64,000 nucleotides of DNA from Streptomyces coelicoflavus (GTDB lineage: Bacteria > Actinomycetota > Actinomycetes > Streptomycetales > Streptomycetaceae): contig NZ_BEWB01000024.1 of assembly GCF_003112555.1 (NCBI RefSeq), forward strand, positions 1 to 64,000, given 5' to 3'. The notes under the pieces were generated by a model. It was not told the DNA's origin. It worked only from the letters and a program-made list of their open reading frames with translations, and did not search any database. This document shows, piece by piece, positions 1-12,631 of the stretch; the first letter of the stretch is position 1, and the number at the start of each line of letters is the position of its first letter. Position numbers and translations under genes: made by a program.

Positions 1-631
1 TGGCCGCAGTCCTGGCCACCGCCGACGCGGATGACGACGTGGAGTGGACGGTCTCGCTGGACTCCACCATCTGCCGGGCCCATCAGCACGCGGCTGGGGC
101 CGTGAAAAGGGGGCTGCGCGACGGTCGGAACCCGACGATCACGCACTCGGACGTTCTCGTGGCGGCCTGAGTACGAAGGTACATCTGGCCAGCGATAACC
201 GGGCACGGCCGTTGGCCCTCTACGTCACCGCTGGTCAGGCGGGTGATGCTCCGGCATTCGAGGCCGTCATGGCGAGAATCCGCGTCCCGCGACGCGGACT
301 CGGCAGGCCCCGGACTCGACCGGAGACCGTCCTCGCGGATCGCGCCTATTCTTCCCGCGCGATCCGTAGCCATCTCCGACGGCGAGGCATCCGCGCCGTC
401 ATCCCGCAGCCTGCCGACCAGGTCGGACACCGCCTGCGGAGAGGGCGAGCCGGAGGCCGGCCACCAGGCTTCGACGCGGAGGCGTACAAGCAGCGCAACA
501 CCGTCGAACGGTGCATCAGCCGCTTGAAGCAGTGGCGTGGTCTGGCGATGCGCACGGACAAGCTTGCCCTGGCCTACGAGGCTGCTTTGCACTTGGCGGC
601 CATCCTGATCTGGTCCCGCTCGACGCGGTGA
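1..631 (+). mobile_element. IS5-family insertion sequence, right part
   Basis: The left window edge cuts an insertion sequence; only the transposase C-terminal two thirds is present. The first 631 bases are accounted for by DDE transposase coding sequence in two overlapping frames. I could not define a terminal inverted repeat past the transposase stop, so the right boundary is only the coding end and the element may extend some tens of bases into the neighbouring barstar-like gene. Confidence 0.7.
3..631 (+). CDS. IS5-family (IS427-like) transposase, partial, read in two frames
   Basis: DDE transposase that would cut and join the IS ends. The first frame, open from the window edge to a stop at 168-170, encodes the segment with the first catalytic Asp (VSLDSTI). 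The -1 frame, open to 631, continues with SEPDDHALGRSRGGL, the second Asp (VLADRAYSS) and the catalytic Glu (NTVERCISRLKQWR). The switch falls near an A4G5 run at 105-113. IS427-group elements often use ribosomal frameshifting between two ORFs, so this may be a normal fused product, but a decayed single ORF cannot be excluded. The ATG at 44 is not a real start. The 5' end is missing from the window. Confidence 0.75.
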
Positions 632-961
632 TCAGAGCAGCTCGTGCACGACCAGACGCGACTGCCTCCCTGAAAAGACGCTTCGCAGGGCTCGAGCTTC
701 GCGGTTCCGGGCCGCGAAGACTCCTCGTTTGTCCACGTGCACGACCAGGACGTCATAGCTGTCGATGACCTCGGAGATGCCCCGCGTCTGGATGGTGTCC
801 CGCCAGGCTTCCGTGTTCCGGCCAAACCACTCCGGCAGTCCGCAAGGCTCAGCCACGGCGTCCCAGAAGTCATCGAGCATCTCGATCGACCTACCCCGCA
901 GGTCAACCACCAGCTCCGACTCAATCCTCTTGGCCATCACGACAGAGTAATCGGCCCTCAT
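632..961 (-). CDS. Barstar-family protein (RNase inhibitor-like)
   Basis: A 109-residue protein with the barstar fold signature: a beta strand (ELVVDLRGRSIEML), then an acidic/aromatic helix with CGLPEWFGRNTEAWRDTI, and a closing strand DVLVVHVD. Barstar binds and inhibits the secreted RNase barnase; family members without a neighbouring RNase may inhibit other nucleases. No RNase gene is next to it here. The ATG at 961 has a GGAGG sequence 13 nt upstream; ATG 937 is an alternative without a visible RBS. The stop codon (632-634) directly abuts the transposase stop at 631 on the other strand, so the C-terminus could be altered by the IS insertion. Confidence 0.75.
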   Translation of the reverse strand: MRADYSVVMAKRIESELVVDLRGRSIEMLDDFWDAVAEPCGLPEWFGRNTEAWRDTIQTRGISEVIDSYDVLVVHVDKRGVFAARNREARALRSVFSGRQSRLVVHELL

Positions 962-1081
962 CCAAGGCGTCAGACCTCCAAAGAGACAGGACCGCTGGCC
1001 CAGCAGGCCGCCTGACCCGCCGGTAGCGGCCCTCGGGCGCCCTCAGGAGGCGGCCACGTGGGCCACGACACGGAAGACGCG

Positions 1082-1117
1082 GAAGGGGCCCGGAGCGGTG
1101 AAGCTCCGGGCCCCTTC
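1082..1117 (-). terminator. Strong hairpin terminator of the surface-protein gene
   Basis: A perfect 15-bp inverted repeat (1082-1096 with 1103-1117) with a 6-nt loop lies 36 bases past the stop of the LAETG protein gene. It has no T-tract, as is usual in Streptomyces, and could also act on transcripts reading rightwards. Confidence 0.75.
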
Positions 1118-1152
1118 GCCTGCGTGCGCGGTGCGTACGCGGACGGCTACCG

Positions 1153-1878
1153 TCAGGCAGCAGCGCCGCCGCGGCCGTTCATCAGACGCGGCAGGAAGCG
1201 GAAGCCGATGCCGCCGGCGATCATCGTCGCGGCGCCGACCAGCAGGAACGTGGTCTCCGCTGCACCGGTCTCGGCGAGCTCCTTGCCGTCACCCTGAGCG
1301 GCGTTGTTGGAGGAGGCCGGAGCCTGCTCGCCGGTGTCGGTCAGGGCCGAGGAGCCCTGGTCCTGGGTGACGTTGTCGTTGCCGCCGCCGTCGGGGGAGG
1401 TGTTGTCGCCGCCACCACCGTTGCCGCCGCCGTTGCCGTTTCCGTTGTCGCCACCGTTGCCGTTGTCGCCGCCGTTACCCGGGTCGGTCGGGTTCGTCGG
1501 GTCGGTGGTGCCCGGGTCGGTCGGGTCCGTGGGATCCGTGGGGTCGTCCGTGGGGTCCGTCGGGACGGTCGGGTCGTCCGTCGGGTCCGTGGGAACCGTG
1601 GGGTCGTCCGTCGGGTCCGTCGGGACGGTCGGGTCGTCCGTCGGGTCCGTGGGAACCGTGGGCTCGTCCGTCGGCTCGTTCGGGTCCGTCGGGATGGTGG
1701 GCGGGTCCGTGGGCTCGTCGTCGTCGCCGAGGCTCACACCCAGGCCGACACCGCTGGAGTCCGCGCTGACGCCGATCTCGAGCGCCGAGGCGGCGCCGGC
1801 GGCGGTCAGCGAGGCGCCGGCCGCGATCACTGCGCCGGCCGCGATGCGCGCGACACGGATGCGCGTCTTCTTCGTCAT
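1153..1878 (-). CDS. Sortase-anchored (LAETG) secreted repeat protein
   Basis: A 241-residue cell-surface protein. Residues 1-32 form a Sec signal peptide (KKTRIRVAR, hydrophobic core, ASA cleavage site). Residues 52-125 are a Thr/Pro/Asp-rich stalk with 10-residue repeats (DDPTVPTDPT), and 134-170 are Gly/Asn-rich. The C-terminus has the class E sortase signal LAETG (201-205), a membrane segment (about 209-227) and a short Arg-containing tail. A second, similar motif, LTDTG, occurs at 180-183. The product is expected to be linked to peptidoglycan by a SrtE-type sortase; its binding function is unknown. The ATG at 1878 follows a GGGGGTAG ribosome binding site with 7-8 nt spacing. Confidence 0.85.
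   Translation of the reverse strand: MTKKTRIRVARIAAGAVIAAGASLTAAGAASALEIGVSADSSGVGLGVSLGDDDEPTDPPTIPTDPNEPTDEPTVPTDPTDDPTVPTDPTDDPTVPTDPTDDPTVPTDPTDDPTDPTDPTDPGTTDPTNPTDPGNGGDNGNGGDNGNGNGGGNGGGGDNTSPDGGGNDNVTQDQGSSALTDTGEQAPASSNNAAQGDGKELAETGAAETTFLLVGAATMIAGGIGFRFLPRLMNGRGGAAA
1519..1668 (-). repeat. In-frame 30-bp tandem repeats in the surface protein stalk
   Basis: These code for residues 71-120, mainly four units of (D/E)-D/E-PTVPTDPT followed by shortened PTD units. At the DNA level alternate units differ by two bases, giving a 60-bp higher-order period. The length is likely to vary between strains by recombination or slippage. Confidence 0.85.
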
Positions 1879-2141
1879 GTAGTTGCTACCCCCAGTAGCC
1901 GATTAGTCGGTGAGGCCGCACTCGGGGGCCGTGATCGACGGGGGGCGGCTGCGTGTGTGCTCGAGCCCCCCGGTTCACATGCGCCCCAGAAATACGCATG
2001 CCGCGCCTCACCATTCCGAATGTTCAAAGCAACGTCAAGGCCATTGCGTACGCGATGTCCAGGTAAGGGACGTATGCCGGACACAAAGGGTGTGAGTGTG
2101 ATGCAAAACCCAGACATCACCGGCGAACAGCGGGCAGACAA
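1879..2141. other. Upstream region of the surface-protein gene
   Basis: With the prfB terminator this makes a 326-base gene-free stretch. It holds a leftward promoter (2010-2038) and about 130 nt of apparent 5' untranslated region. The short ORFs in it show neither coding bias nor recognisable similarity. Confidence 0.6.
2010..2038 (-). promoter_or_regulatory. Promoter candidate with embedded palindrome, surface-protein gene
   Basis: On the minus strand TTGACG (2033-2038) is followed after 17 nt by AATGGT (2010-2015), close to the Streptomyces housekeeping consensus. The 11-bp palindrome CATTCCGAATG (2012-2022) overlaps the -10 element and the spacer and would suit a repressor site. The start of transcription would be near 2003. 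Confidence 0.45.
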
Positions 2142-2176
2142 AAGGCAACTGCCGCCCGAAGAGCGGCAGTTGCCTT
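2142..2176 (-). terminator. prfB terminator
   Basis: A perfect 14-bp inverted repeat (2142-2155 with 2163-2176) with a 7-nt loop, starting 29 bases past the prfB stop. The repeat is flanked by A on one side and T on the other. Confidence 0.75.
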
Positions 2177-2204
2177 GTCGACAAAGCGGCGATTCCGATT
2201 GCCG

Positions 2205-3311
<1,107 letters not shown>

Positions 3312-3387
3312 GCATCCAGCGTAACGGCTCCGTCCACCGGTCCACGCCGGGCGGGTCCGGGCGCGGACGCCGGCGGCGGTCCGGGGC

Positions 3388-4641
3388 TCAGGGAGCGGCC
3401 GGTGCCGAGTTCCGCGTGTCCTGGGGGCCGCCGCCCTCCTCGTCACCGCCCGTGGCCAGCCACGTACCGACGCCGACCGCGGCCACCAGGGCGACCGCGC
3501 CCGCGCTCACGGCGATGCGGCGCCGGCGCGCGGCGGCGCGGTTGCGGGCCGAGCCGGGGCGCGGGGCGCCCGAGGCGCGCGGGGCGCGTGCGGTGCCGCG
3601 GGCACCGCCGGCCAGCTCGTCCGGGGCGGGGACGCGCATCGAGGTGTGGGTGTCGCGGTTGGAGTCGGCCGGCTTGGCCCCCGGCACCAGGGGCACCGCG
3701 CCCCGGCGCCGGACGGGCTCCGCGGCGGACGCGGGAGCGGCCGGGGACGCCGGGGACTCGTCGGGGCCGTCCTCCTGCTGCTCGGCGTCGGGCTCGTCGA
3801 CGTCCAGCGGGCCCATGCCGACGAGCATCGGCAGCAGCTCGCGCAGCCGGGCGCTCAGCTCGGAGGCGCGCAGCCGGGAGGCCGGGGCCTTGGCGAGACA
3901 CTGGACGAGGAGCTGCCACAGCTCGTCCGGGATGCCGGGGAGCGGGACGACCGTCTCGGTCACGTGGCGGCGCAGTACCGCGCCGGGGTGGCCGCCGCCG
4001 AACGGCGTGAAGCCGGCCAGCAGCTCGTACAGGACCGTGGCGAGCGCGTAGATGTCGACCGCCGCGCGCGGGGGCAGGCCCTCGACGATCTCGGGGGCCA
4101 GGTAGTCGGGCGTGCCGATGATCTTCGTGGCGCGGGTGCGGCGCGGGGTGTCGATGAGCTTGGCCACCCCGAAGTCCGTCAGCAGCGCCGGGTGCGAGCC
4201 GCCGGGGCCGAGCGGGCCCTGCATGTCGAGCAGCACGTTCTCGGGCTTGACGTCGCGGTGCACGACCCCGGCGGCGTGGGCCGCGGCCAGCCCGTCGGCC
4301 ACGTCGGCGACGACGGCCACCGCGGCCTCGGGCGCCAGGCGCCGCTCCCGGTCGAGGCGGGTGCGCAGGTCGGTGCCGCGGACCAGGTCCATGACCAGCG
4401 CGAGGTCGTTGCCGTCGACCACCAGGTCGCGCACGGAGACGACGTGCGGGTGCTCCAGGCCGAGCAGGGCGGTGCGCTCCTGCACGAAGCGGGAGACGAG
4501 TTCCTGGTCGGACGCCAGGTCCTCGCGCAGCAGCTTGATCGCGACGGGTCCGTCGGGACCCTCGCCCAGCCACACCGTGCCGGCGCTGCCCCGCCCGAGG
4601 ATCTGGTGGGCGGTGTACCGGCTGCCGATCTTCCGTGCCAA
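3388..4641 (-). CDS. pkaB: Membrane-anchored Ser/Thr protein kinase
   Basis: A 417-residue Hanks-type kinase. Residues 9-270 form the catalytic domain: glycine loop GRGSAG (16-21), VAIK lysine (36), HRDVKPEN catalytic loop (128-135), DFG (156-158), and the GTPDYLAPE activation segment end. A Pro/Ala-rich juxtamembrane linker (about 285-370) leads to one transmembrane helix (about 375-397) and a short Asp/Gly-rich outer tail with no sensor domain such as PASTA. It sits just downstream of a second kinase on the same strand and upstream of prfB. The pair matches the adjacent pkaB/pkaA genes of S. coelicolor; the symbol rests on position and similarity recalled from memory. Substrates are unknown. 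Confidence 0.9.
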   Translation of the reverse strand: MARKIGSRYTAHQILGRGSAGTVWLGEGPDGPVAIKLLREDLASDQELVSRFVQERTALLGLEHPHVVSVRDLVVDGNDLALVMDLVRGTDLRTRLDRERRLAPEAAVAVVADVADGLAAAHAAGVVHRDVKPENVLLDMQGPLGPGGSHPALLTDFGVAKLIDTPRRTRATKIIGTPDYLAPEIVEGLPPRAAVDIYALATVLYELLAGFTPFGGGHPGAVLRRHVTETVVPLPGIPDELWQLLVQCLAKAPASRLRASELSARLRELLPMLVGMGPLDVDEPDAEQQEDGPDESPASPAAPASAAEPVRRRGAVPLVPGAKPADSNRDTHTSMRVPAPDELAGGARGTARAPRASGAPRPGSARNRAAARRRRIAVSAGAVALVAAVGVGTWLATGGDEEGGGPQDTRNSAPAAP

Positions 4642-4756
4642 GACTGCTCCTACCGACGCGTGTTGCGCCTAAAAGTACGCGCCTGAGGAGCCGACCTTCA
4701 CCGCGGAGGCGGAAATCACCCTCCGGATGTCGACAAGTCTCCAGACTCGGCCCGGC

Positions 4757-6415
4757 TCAGCCGCCGGTGGAGCTTCCGCCGCCGGAGCCGCCCAGGTCCC
4801 CGATCCAGTCGGTCACGGTGGTGAACCAGTCGCTGAGCTGCGCCCAGTACCCCTTGCCCGTGCCGATCCAGTCCTGGAGCGGGCTCAGCTCCCAGACGAG
4901 CCAGCCGGCCACGAAGAGGACGACGATCGTGACCAGGCACCCCTTGAGGCAGCCGAGGCCGGGGATGCGCATGGGGTTGGCGCTGCGCTGCCGCGGCGGC
5001 CTGGGCTCACGCCGGGGCTGCTGCGGCTCGGGCACGGGCGGCGGGGCGTACCGCTGCGGCTGGGGCCGTTGCGGCTGCGGGGCCTGGGGCTGCGGGGTGG
5101 CGTACCGCTGCGGCTGTTGCTGCTGCGGGTAGCCGTAGCCGGGCTGCTGGGGCGGCGGGCCCTGCGGGGCCTGCTGCGGCGGACGGGAGACCTGCCGCTG
5201 GGGGCGGCGGCGCAGCGGGTCCTGGTTGGGGTCGAGGTACTGGACCTGCGTCTGCTCGTTGCGGTCGCGGGCGGCGCGCAGCTGGTTCTGCCAGGGGTGC
5301 GGGTCCTCGGGCCCGCCCTGCCCCGGGGCACCCGGCCCGCCCGGCGGCACGGGCGGCATGACGGCGGTCGGGTCGGCGGCCCCGGTGTTCGGGAGCACGG
5401 CGGTGGGGTCGGCGGCGCCGGCCGGGCCTCCGGTGTGCGGCAGGACGCTGGTCGCGCCGTTCGGGTCGTAGCCGCCGTCGGGGCTGCCGGGGACCTGCGC
5501 GGGCGCCGGGTCGGGGGCGAGGAGCACGCCCACGCTCTCGGCGGCGCCGATCTGCGCGCTGTTCGCGTGCACGCCGATGCCCTCGGCGACGACGCGCAGG
5601 CCGCGGGCGAGGTTCTCGGCGCTGGGGCGCTCGTCCGGGTTCTTGCGCAGGCAGCGCTCGATGACCGTCCACAGCGGGTCGGGGACGGTGGAGGGGCGGC
5701 GCGGTTCGGCGCTCAGGTGCTGGTGCAGCACCTCGAGGGCGGAGCCGCCGCCGAACGGGGGCCGGCCGGTGACCAGCTCGTACAGCAGGATGCCGGCGCC
5801 GTACACGTCGACGGCGGAGGTCTGCGGGCGGCCCTCGGCGGACTCCGGCGCGACGTACGCGGGCGTGCCGACGAACTCGTGGGTGCGGGTGAGGCCGGGC
5901 GAGTCGGCGAGACGGGCGATGCCGAAGTCGGTGAGCATCGGGTGCATCTCGCCGCCGGTCTGCTTCAGCAGGACGTTGGCCGGCTTCAGGTCGCGGTGGA
6001 CGACGCCGTCGGCGTGGCTCGCGGCCAGTGCGTCGGCGATCTGCGCGGTGAGCAGGGCCGCCGCAACCGGGGTGAGCGGCCCGTTTTCCCGCAGATAGCG
6101 GTGGAGGTCGGGGCCGTCGACGAGATCCATGACGAGGGCCAGCAGCTCGCCCTCGACGACCAGGTCGCGGACCCGGACGATGTTGGGGTGGGTGAGCCGG
6201 AGCAGGACGGAACGTTCGCGCAGGAAGCGCATCACGATGTCGGCGTCGCTCGCCAGCTCTTCCTTGAGGACCTTGATCGCGACGGTCTCGCCGGGCTGTC
6301 CGGCCACGGCCGCCTCGGCGCCCGCGGTCTCGCGCTGGCGGGCCCGCCAGACGGTGCCCGTGGCGCCGCGGCCGAGGGGCTCCTCGAGGAGGTACTTGCT
6401 GCCGACGGGCCGCAC
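4757..6415 (-). CDS. pkaA: Membrane-anchored Ser/Thr protein kinase
   Basis: A 552-residue Hanks-type kinase. The catalytic domain spans residues 6-275: GRGATG loop (15-20), Lys48 in TVAIK, HRDLKPAN (140-147), DFG (163-165). A long linker rich in Pro, Gln and Gly (about 310-480) precedes one transmembrane helix (about 495-516) and a 35-residue Trp/Gly-rich outer tail. GTG 6415 is the start: GGAG lies 8 nt upstream and the protein begins at a normal kinase N-terminus. The reading frame stays open far upstream (to about 8224), but that extension lies antisense to the FHA-FtsK gene and is not coding. Linked 115 bases before the pkaB-like kinase, and divergent from an FHA-domain gene, a likely phosphothreonine reader. 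Confidence 0.9.
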   Translation of the reverse strand: MRPVGSKYLLEEPLGRGATGTVWRARQRETAGAEAAVAGQPGETVAIKVLKEELASDADIVMRFLRERSVLLRLTHPNIVRVRDLVVEGELLALVMDLVDGPDLHRYLRENGPLTPVAAALLTAQIADALAASHADGVVHRDLKPANVLLKQTGGEMHPMLTDFGIARLADSPGLTRTHEFVGTPAYVAPESAEGRPQTSAVDVYGAGILLYELVTGRPPFGGGSALEVLHQHLSAEPRRPSTVPDPLWTVIERCLRKNPDERPSAENLARGLRVVAEGIGVHANSAQIGAAESVGVLLAPDPAPAQVPGSPDGGYDPNGATSVLPHTGGPAGAADPTAVLPNTGAADPTAVMPPVPPGGPGAPGQGGPEDPHPWQNQLRAARDRNEQTQVQYLDPNQDPLRRRPQRQVSRPPQQAPQGPPPQQPGYGYPQQQQPQRYATPQPQAPQPQRPQPQRYAPPPVPEPQQPRREPRPPRQRSANPMRIPGLGCLKGCLVTIVVLFVAGWLVWELSPLQDWIGTGKGYWAQLSDWFTTVTDWIGDLGGSGGGSSTGG

Positions 6416-6823
6416 GTCATGCGCTCCTAGTTGCTTGCTGGCTGTTCGGACCCACTGTCGCAGAAGCGGTCGGTCGACGGCGGGTCCCAGTCGGACCCCA
6501 ACTGTAATGCCGCCTCCGGACCACGTTCGAAGGAAAGACGCGCGACCCGGTCCCTTGGTTGCCGCTGCCCGTTCGCGACCGATCCCAAGCGGACGGCATT
6601 CGGTCATCCGCGGGGCACCCGTCAGGCATTTTTGGGGGCAGAGCCGACCAATCAAGATCATTTGACGGCGGGCGGCGGGCGCGTTGTCAGTGGCAGGTGC
6701 GAGGATGCGTGCAGTACTGGCCGACGTGCTCGTGTGACGGTGGGGGAAGTCCGCGGTGGGGGACCGTGGTGGCGGCTTCCGTCCCGGCGTGCGTGCGCCC
6801 GCGCGAAGGGACCGCTTACGGCG
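6416..6823. other. Divergent region between kinase and FHA-FtsK gene
   Basis: 408 bases without a gene. It contains the pkaA-like ribosome binding site at its left end and a RecA-NDp-type promoter motif at 6684-6706 pointing right. The 127-codon ORF starting at 6559 is a frame shadow of the downstream gene and is not called. Confidence 0.6.
6684..6706 (+). promoter_or_regulatory. RecA-NDp/PafBC-type promoter motif upstream of FHA-FtsK gene
   Basis: TTGTCAGTG (6684-6692), exactly 8 nt, then GAGGAT (6701-6706). This fits the actinobacterial RecA-independent damage promoter TTGTCRGTG-N8-TAnnnT except for the first base of the -10. Transcription would start near 6713, giving a leader of about 110 nt before the ATG at 6824. 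Confidence 0.55.
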
Positions 6824-10549
<3,726 letters not shown>

Positions 10550-10627
10550 CCCGCGTTTGGTTTCGGCAGGGGCCCCGCGACGGGACGGGGCGGGCACGCG
10601 GTACGGCCGTCCGCCCGCGGCCCGGTT

Positions 10628-11017
10628 CTACGGTGCCAGGGTGCGCAGGACGCAGAACTCGTTGCCCTCGGGGTCTGCCATGACCACCCAGGTCCGGTCC
10701 GCACCCTGACCCACGTCCGTCCTGGTGGCGCCGAGGCCGAGCAATCTGCTGACCTCGTCCTCGGTGCTGCCGTCGATCGGGCTGACGTCGAGGTGAAGCC
10801 GGTTCTTCACGGTCTTTCCCTCGGGCACCCGGATGAACAGCAGGGTGGGCGGCATCTGGCGGGCCCGAACATCCTCGACGGTCGGCACCCAGGAGCCGAT
10901 CTCGACCTTGCCCTCGCTCCGGTCGATCGCCTCGAAGCCCAGGACCTCGCACCAGAAGGCGGCGAGCCTCTCCGGATCGTGGCAGTCAACGGTCAGCTCG
11001 GTGAACCTACTTGTCAC
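10628..11017 (-). CDS. VOC (glyoxalase/bleomycin-resistance) superfamily protein
   Basis: A 129-residue protein with the VOC beta-alpha-beta-beta-beta layout: FTELTVDCHDPERLAAFWCEVLGFE at the N-terminus, KNRLHLDVSP in the centre and VVMADPEGNEFCVL at the end. His in the first strand is replaced by Glu/Leu (FTELTV), while HLDV and EFCVL keep typical ligand positions; the substrate is unknown. The GTG start at 11017 has GGGAG 4-5 nt upstream; the ORF extends to 11110 but that part is not VOC-like. Convergent with the FHA-FtsK gene and divergent from the sugar ABC operon. Confidence 0.8.
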   Translation of the reverse strand: MTSRFTELTVDCHDPERLAAFWCEVLGFEAIDRSEGKVEIGSWVPTVEDVRARQMPPTLLFIRVPEGKTVKNRLHLDVSPIDGSTEDEVSRLLGLGATRTDVGQGADRTWVVMADPEGNEFCVLRTLAP

Positions 11018-11104
11018 GACTCTCCCAGATGGTGCGGACGGAACTCGGAGTATTGACCATGCCGCCGTCCGACAGCCCCTTCGACCCCGGCGGCTCCTGA
11101 TCAC

Positions 11105-11123
11105 GGTCACGACGCGGTCACGA
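11105..11123. promoter_or_regulatory. Direct repeat GGTCACGA x2 before the sugar ABC operon
   Basis: GGTCACGA at 11105-11112 and again at 11116-11123, spaced 11 bp (one helical turn), about 110 nt before the solute-binding protein start. Possible regulator site; no LacI/GntR regulator gene is adjacent. Confidence 0.25.
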
Positions 11124-11232
11124 AACCCCGGTTGGCCGCGGACGCGCCCTTGCCGCCCTCACCCCCCTGGCGTACACCAGAGCGCACGGGACAGCGCCGA
11201 GCGTTCGACGACGAACGAAGAACGGGGCAGTG

Positions 11233-12627
11233 ATGCGCATGAGCAGCACCATCCGGACAGGCAGAACCGTCAAGAGGACCACCCGCGCCGCCGCCACCCT
11301 CGCCGTGGCAGCACTCGCCCTCTCGCTCACCGCGTGCGGCGGCGACGACAACGGCGGCGGTGACGACGGCGACAAGGGCGGCGCGAGCAAGCAGCCGGCC
11401 TCCACCGTCACCCTGCCGAAGCTGGACGGCGAGAGCCTGGAGGTCGCCGCCGTCTGGACCGGCACCGAGCAGGAGAACTTCAAGAAGGTCCTCGCCGAGT
11501 TCGAGAAGCGCACCGGCGCCAAGGTGACCTTCGTGCCCGCCCAGGACCCGATCATCAACTTCCTCGGCTCGAAGATCGCGGGCGGCGCCCCGCCGGACGT
11601 GGCGATGCTCCCGCAGCCCGGCGCCATCAAGCAGGCCGTCGAGAAGGGATGGGCCAAGCCGCTGGGCGCCGAGGCGACCAAGGAGCTGGGCGAGAACTAC
11701 TCGCAGGGCTGGCAGGACATCGGCAAGGTCGACGGCAAGCAGTACGGCGTGTACTACAAGGCCGCCAACAAGTCGCTCATCTGGTACAACGCCCAGGTCT
11801 TCGAGAACGCGGGCGCCGCCGAGCCCAAGACCTGGGACGAGCTGCTCAACACCGCCCAGATGATCTACGACTCGGGCGTCACCCCGTTCTCGGTGGGCGG
11901 CGCGGACGGCTGGACGCTCACCGACTGGTTCGAGAACGTCTACCTCTCGCAGGCGGGTCCGGAGAAGTACGACCAGCTCGCCCAGCACGAGATCAAGTGG
12001 ACGGACCCGTCCGTGAAGGACGCCCTCACCACGCTCGCGGAGATCTGGGGCAAGAAGGACTTCGTCGCGGGCGGCGCGTCCGGCGCGCTCCAGACGGAGT
12101 TCCCGGCCTCGGTGACGCAGACCTTCACCGGCGGCGAGCAGCCCAAGGCGGGCATGGTCTACGAGGGCGACTTCGTCCAGGTCAACATCGCCGAGACGAA
12201 GGCGAAGGTCGGCACGGAAGCGAAGGTGTTCCCGTTCCCGGCCGTGGGCGACACCGCGCCGGTGGTGTCCGGCGGCGACGCGGCCGTGGTCTTCAAGGAC
12301 TCCGAGGCGTCCCAGGCGCTGGCCACCTGGCTGGCCTCGCCGGACGCCGCGGCGATCCAGGCGAAGCTCGGCGGGTTCCTCTCGCCCAACAAGAGCGTCG
12401 ATGCGTCGGTGTACCCGAACGACGTGCAGAAGAAGATCGCCGAGGCGCTGGTCGCGGCCGGTGACGACTTCCGCTTCGACATGTCGGACCAGGCCCCGCA
12501 GGCCTTCGGCGGCACCCCCGGCAAGGGCGAGTGGAAGACGTTGCAGGACTTCCTGAAGAACCCGAAGGACGTCGCGGGCGCCCAGGCGAAGCTGGAGGCG
12601 GACGCGGCCGCCGCCTACGGAGGCTGA
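11233..12627 (+). CDS. ABC sugar-binding lipoprotein
   Basis: A family 1 extracellular solute-binding protein of about 464 residues. The N-terminus has a basic signal (SSTIRTGRTVKRTTR), a hydrophobic core and the lipobox LTAC followed by an Asp/Gly-rich tether. The mature part shows typical sugar-binder features (GTEQENFKKVLAEFEKRTGAKV near the N-terminus, ADGWTLTDWFENVYL in the middle). It resembles the alpha-glucoside-type (AglE) group. Starts at 11230 (GTG), 11233 (ATG) and 11239 (ATG) are in frame; 11233 has the best-placed GGGG. It heads an operon with two permeases 4 bp downstream and then overlapping. No ATPase is encoded, as expected for Streptomyces importers that use the shared MsiK. 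Confidence 0.88.
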   Translation: MRMSSTIRTGRTVKRTTRAAATLAVAALALSLTACGGDDNGGGDDGDKGGASKQPASTVTLPKLDGESLEVAAVWTGTEQENFKKVLAEFEKRTGAKVTFVPAQDPIINFLGSKIAGGAPPDVAMLPQPGAIKQAVEKGWAKPLGAEATKELGENYSQGWQDIGKVDGKQYGVYYKAANKSLIWYNAQVFENAGAAEPKTWDELLNTAQMIYDSGVTPFSVGGADGWTLTDWFENVYLSQAGPEKYDQLAQHEIKWTDPSVKDALTTLAEIWGKKDFVAGGASGALQTEFPASVTQTFTGGEQPKAGMVYEGDFVQVNIAETKAKVGTEAKVFPFPAVGDTAPVVSGGDAAVVFKDSEASQALATWLASPDAAAIQAKLGGFLSPNKSVDASVYPNDVQKKIAEALVAAGDDFRFDMSDQAPQAFGGTPGKGEWKTLQDFLKNPKDVAGAQAKLEADAAAAYGG

Positions 12628-12631
12628 CGCG

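Noticed and set aside
1304..1882. 192-codon + strand ORF opposite the LAETG protein
   Set aside because: Its Ser/Val/Gly repeats are the complement of the PTD repeats; the minus-strand gene has signal peptide, sorting signal, RBS and terminator.
6515..6535. LexA box suspected at ACGTTCGAAGG
   Set aside because: Only one half site (GTTCGA) is present; the partner at the required spacing is absent.
10561..10600. Terminator after the FHA-FtsK gene
   Set aside because: Only a 6-bp GC stem (GCCCCG/CGGGGC) can form, which is not distinguishable from background at this GC content.
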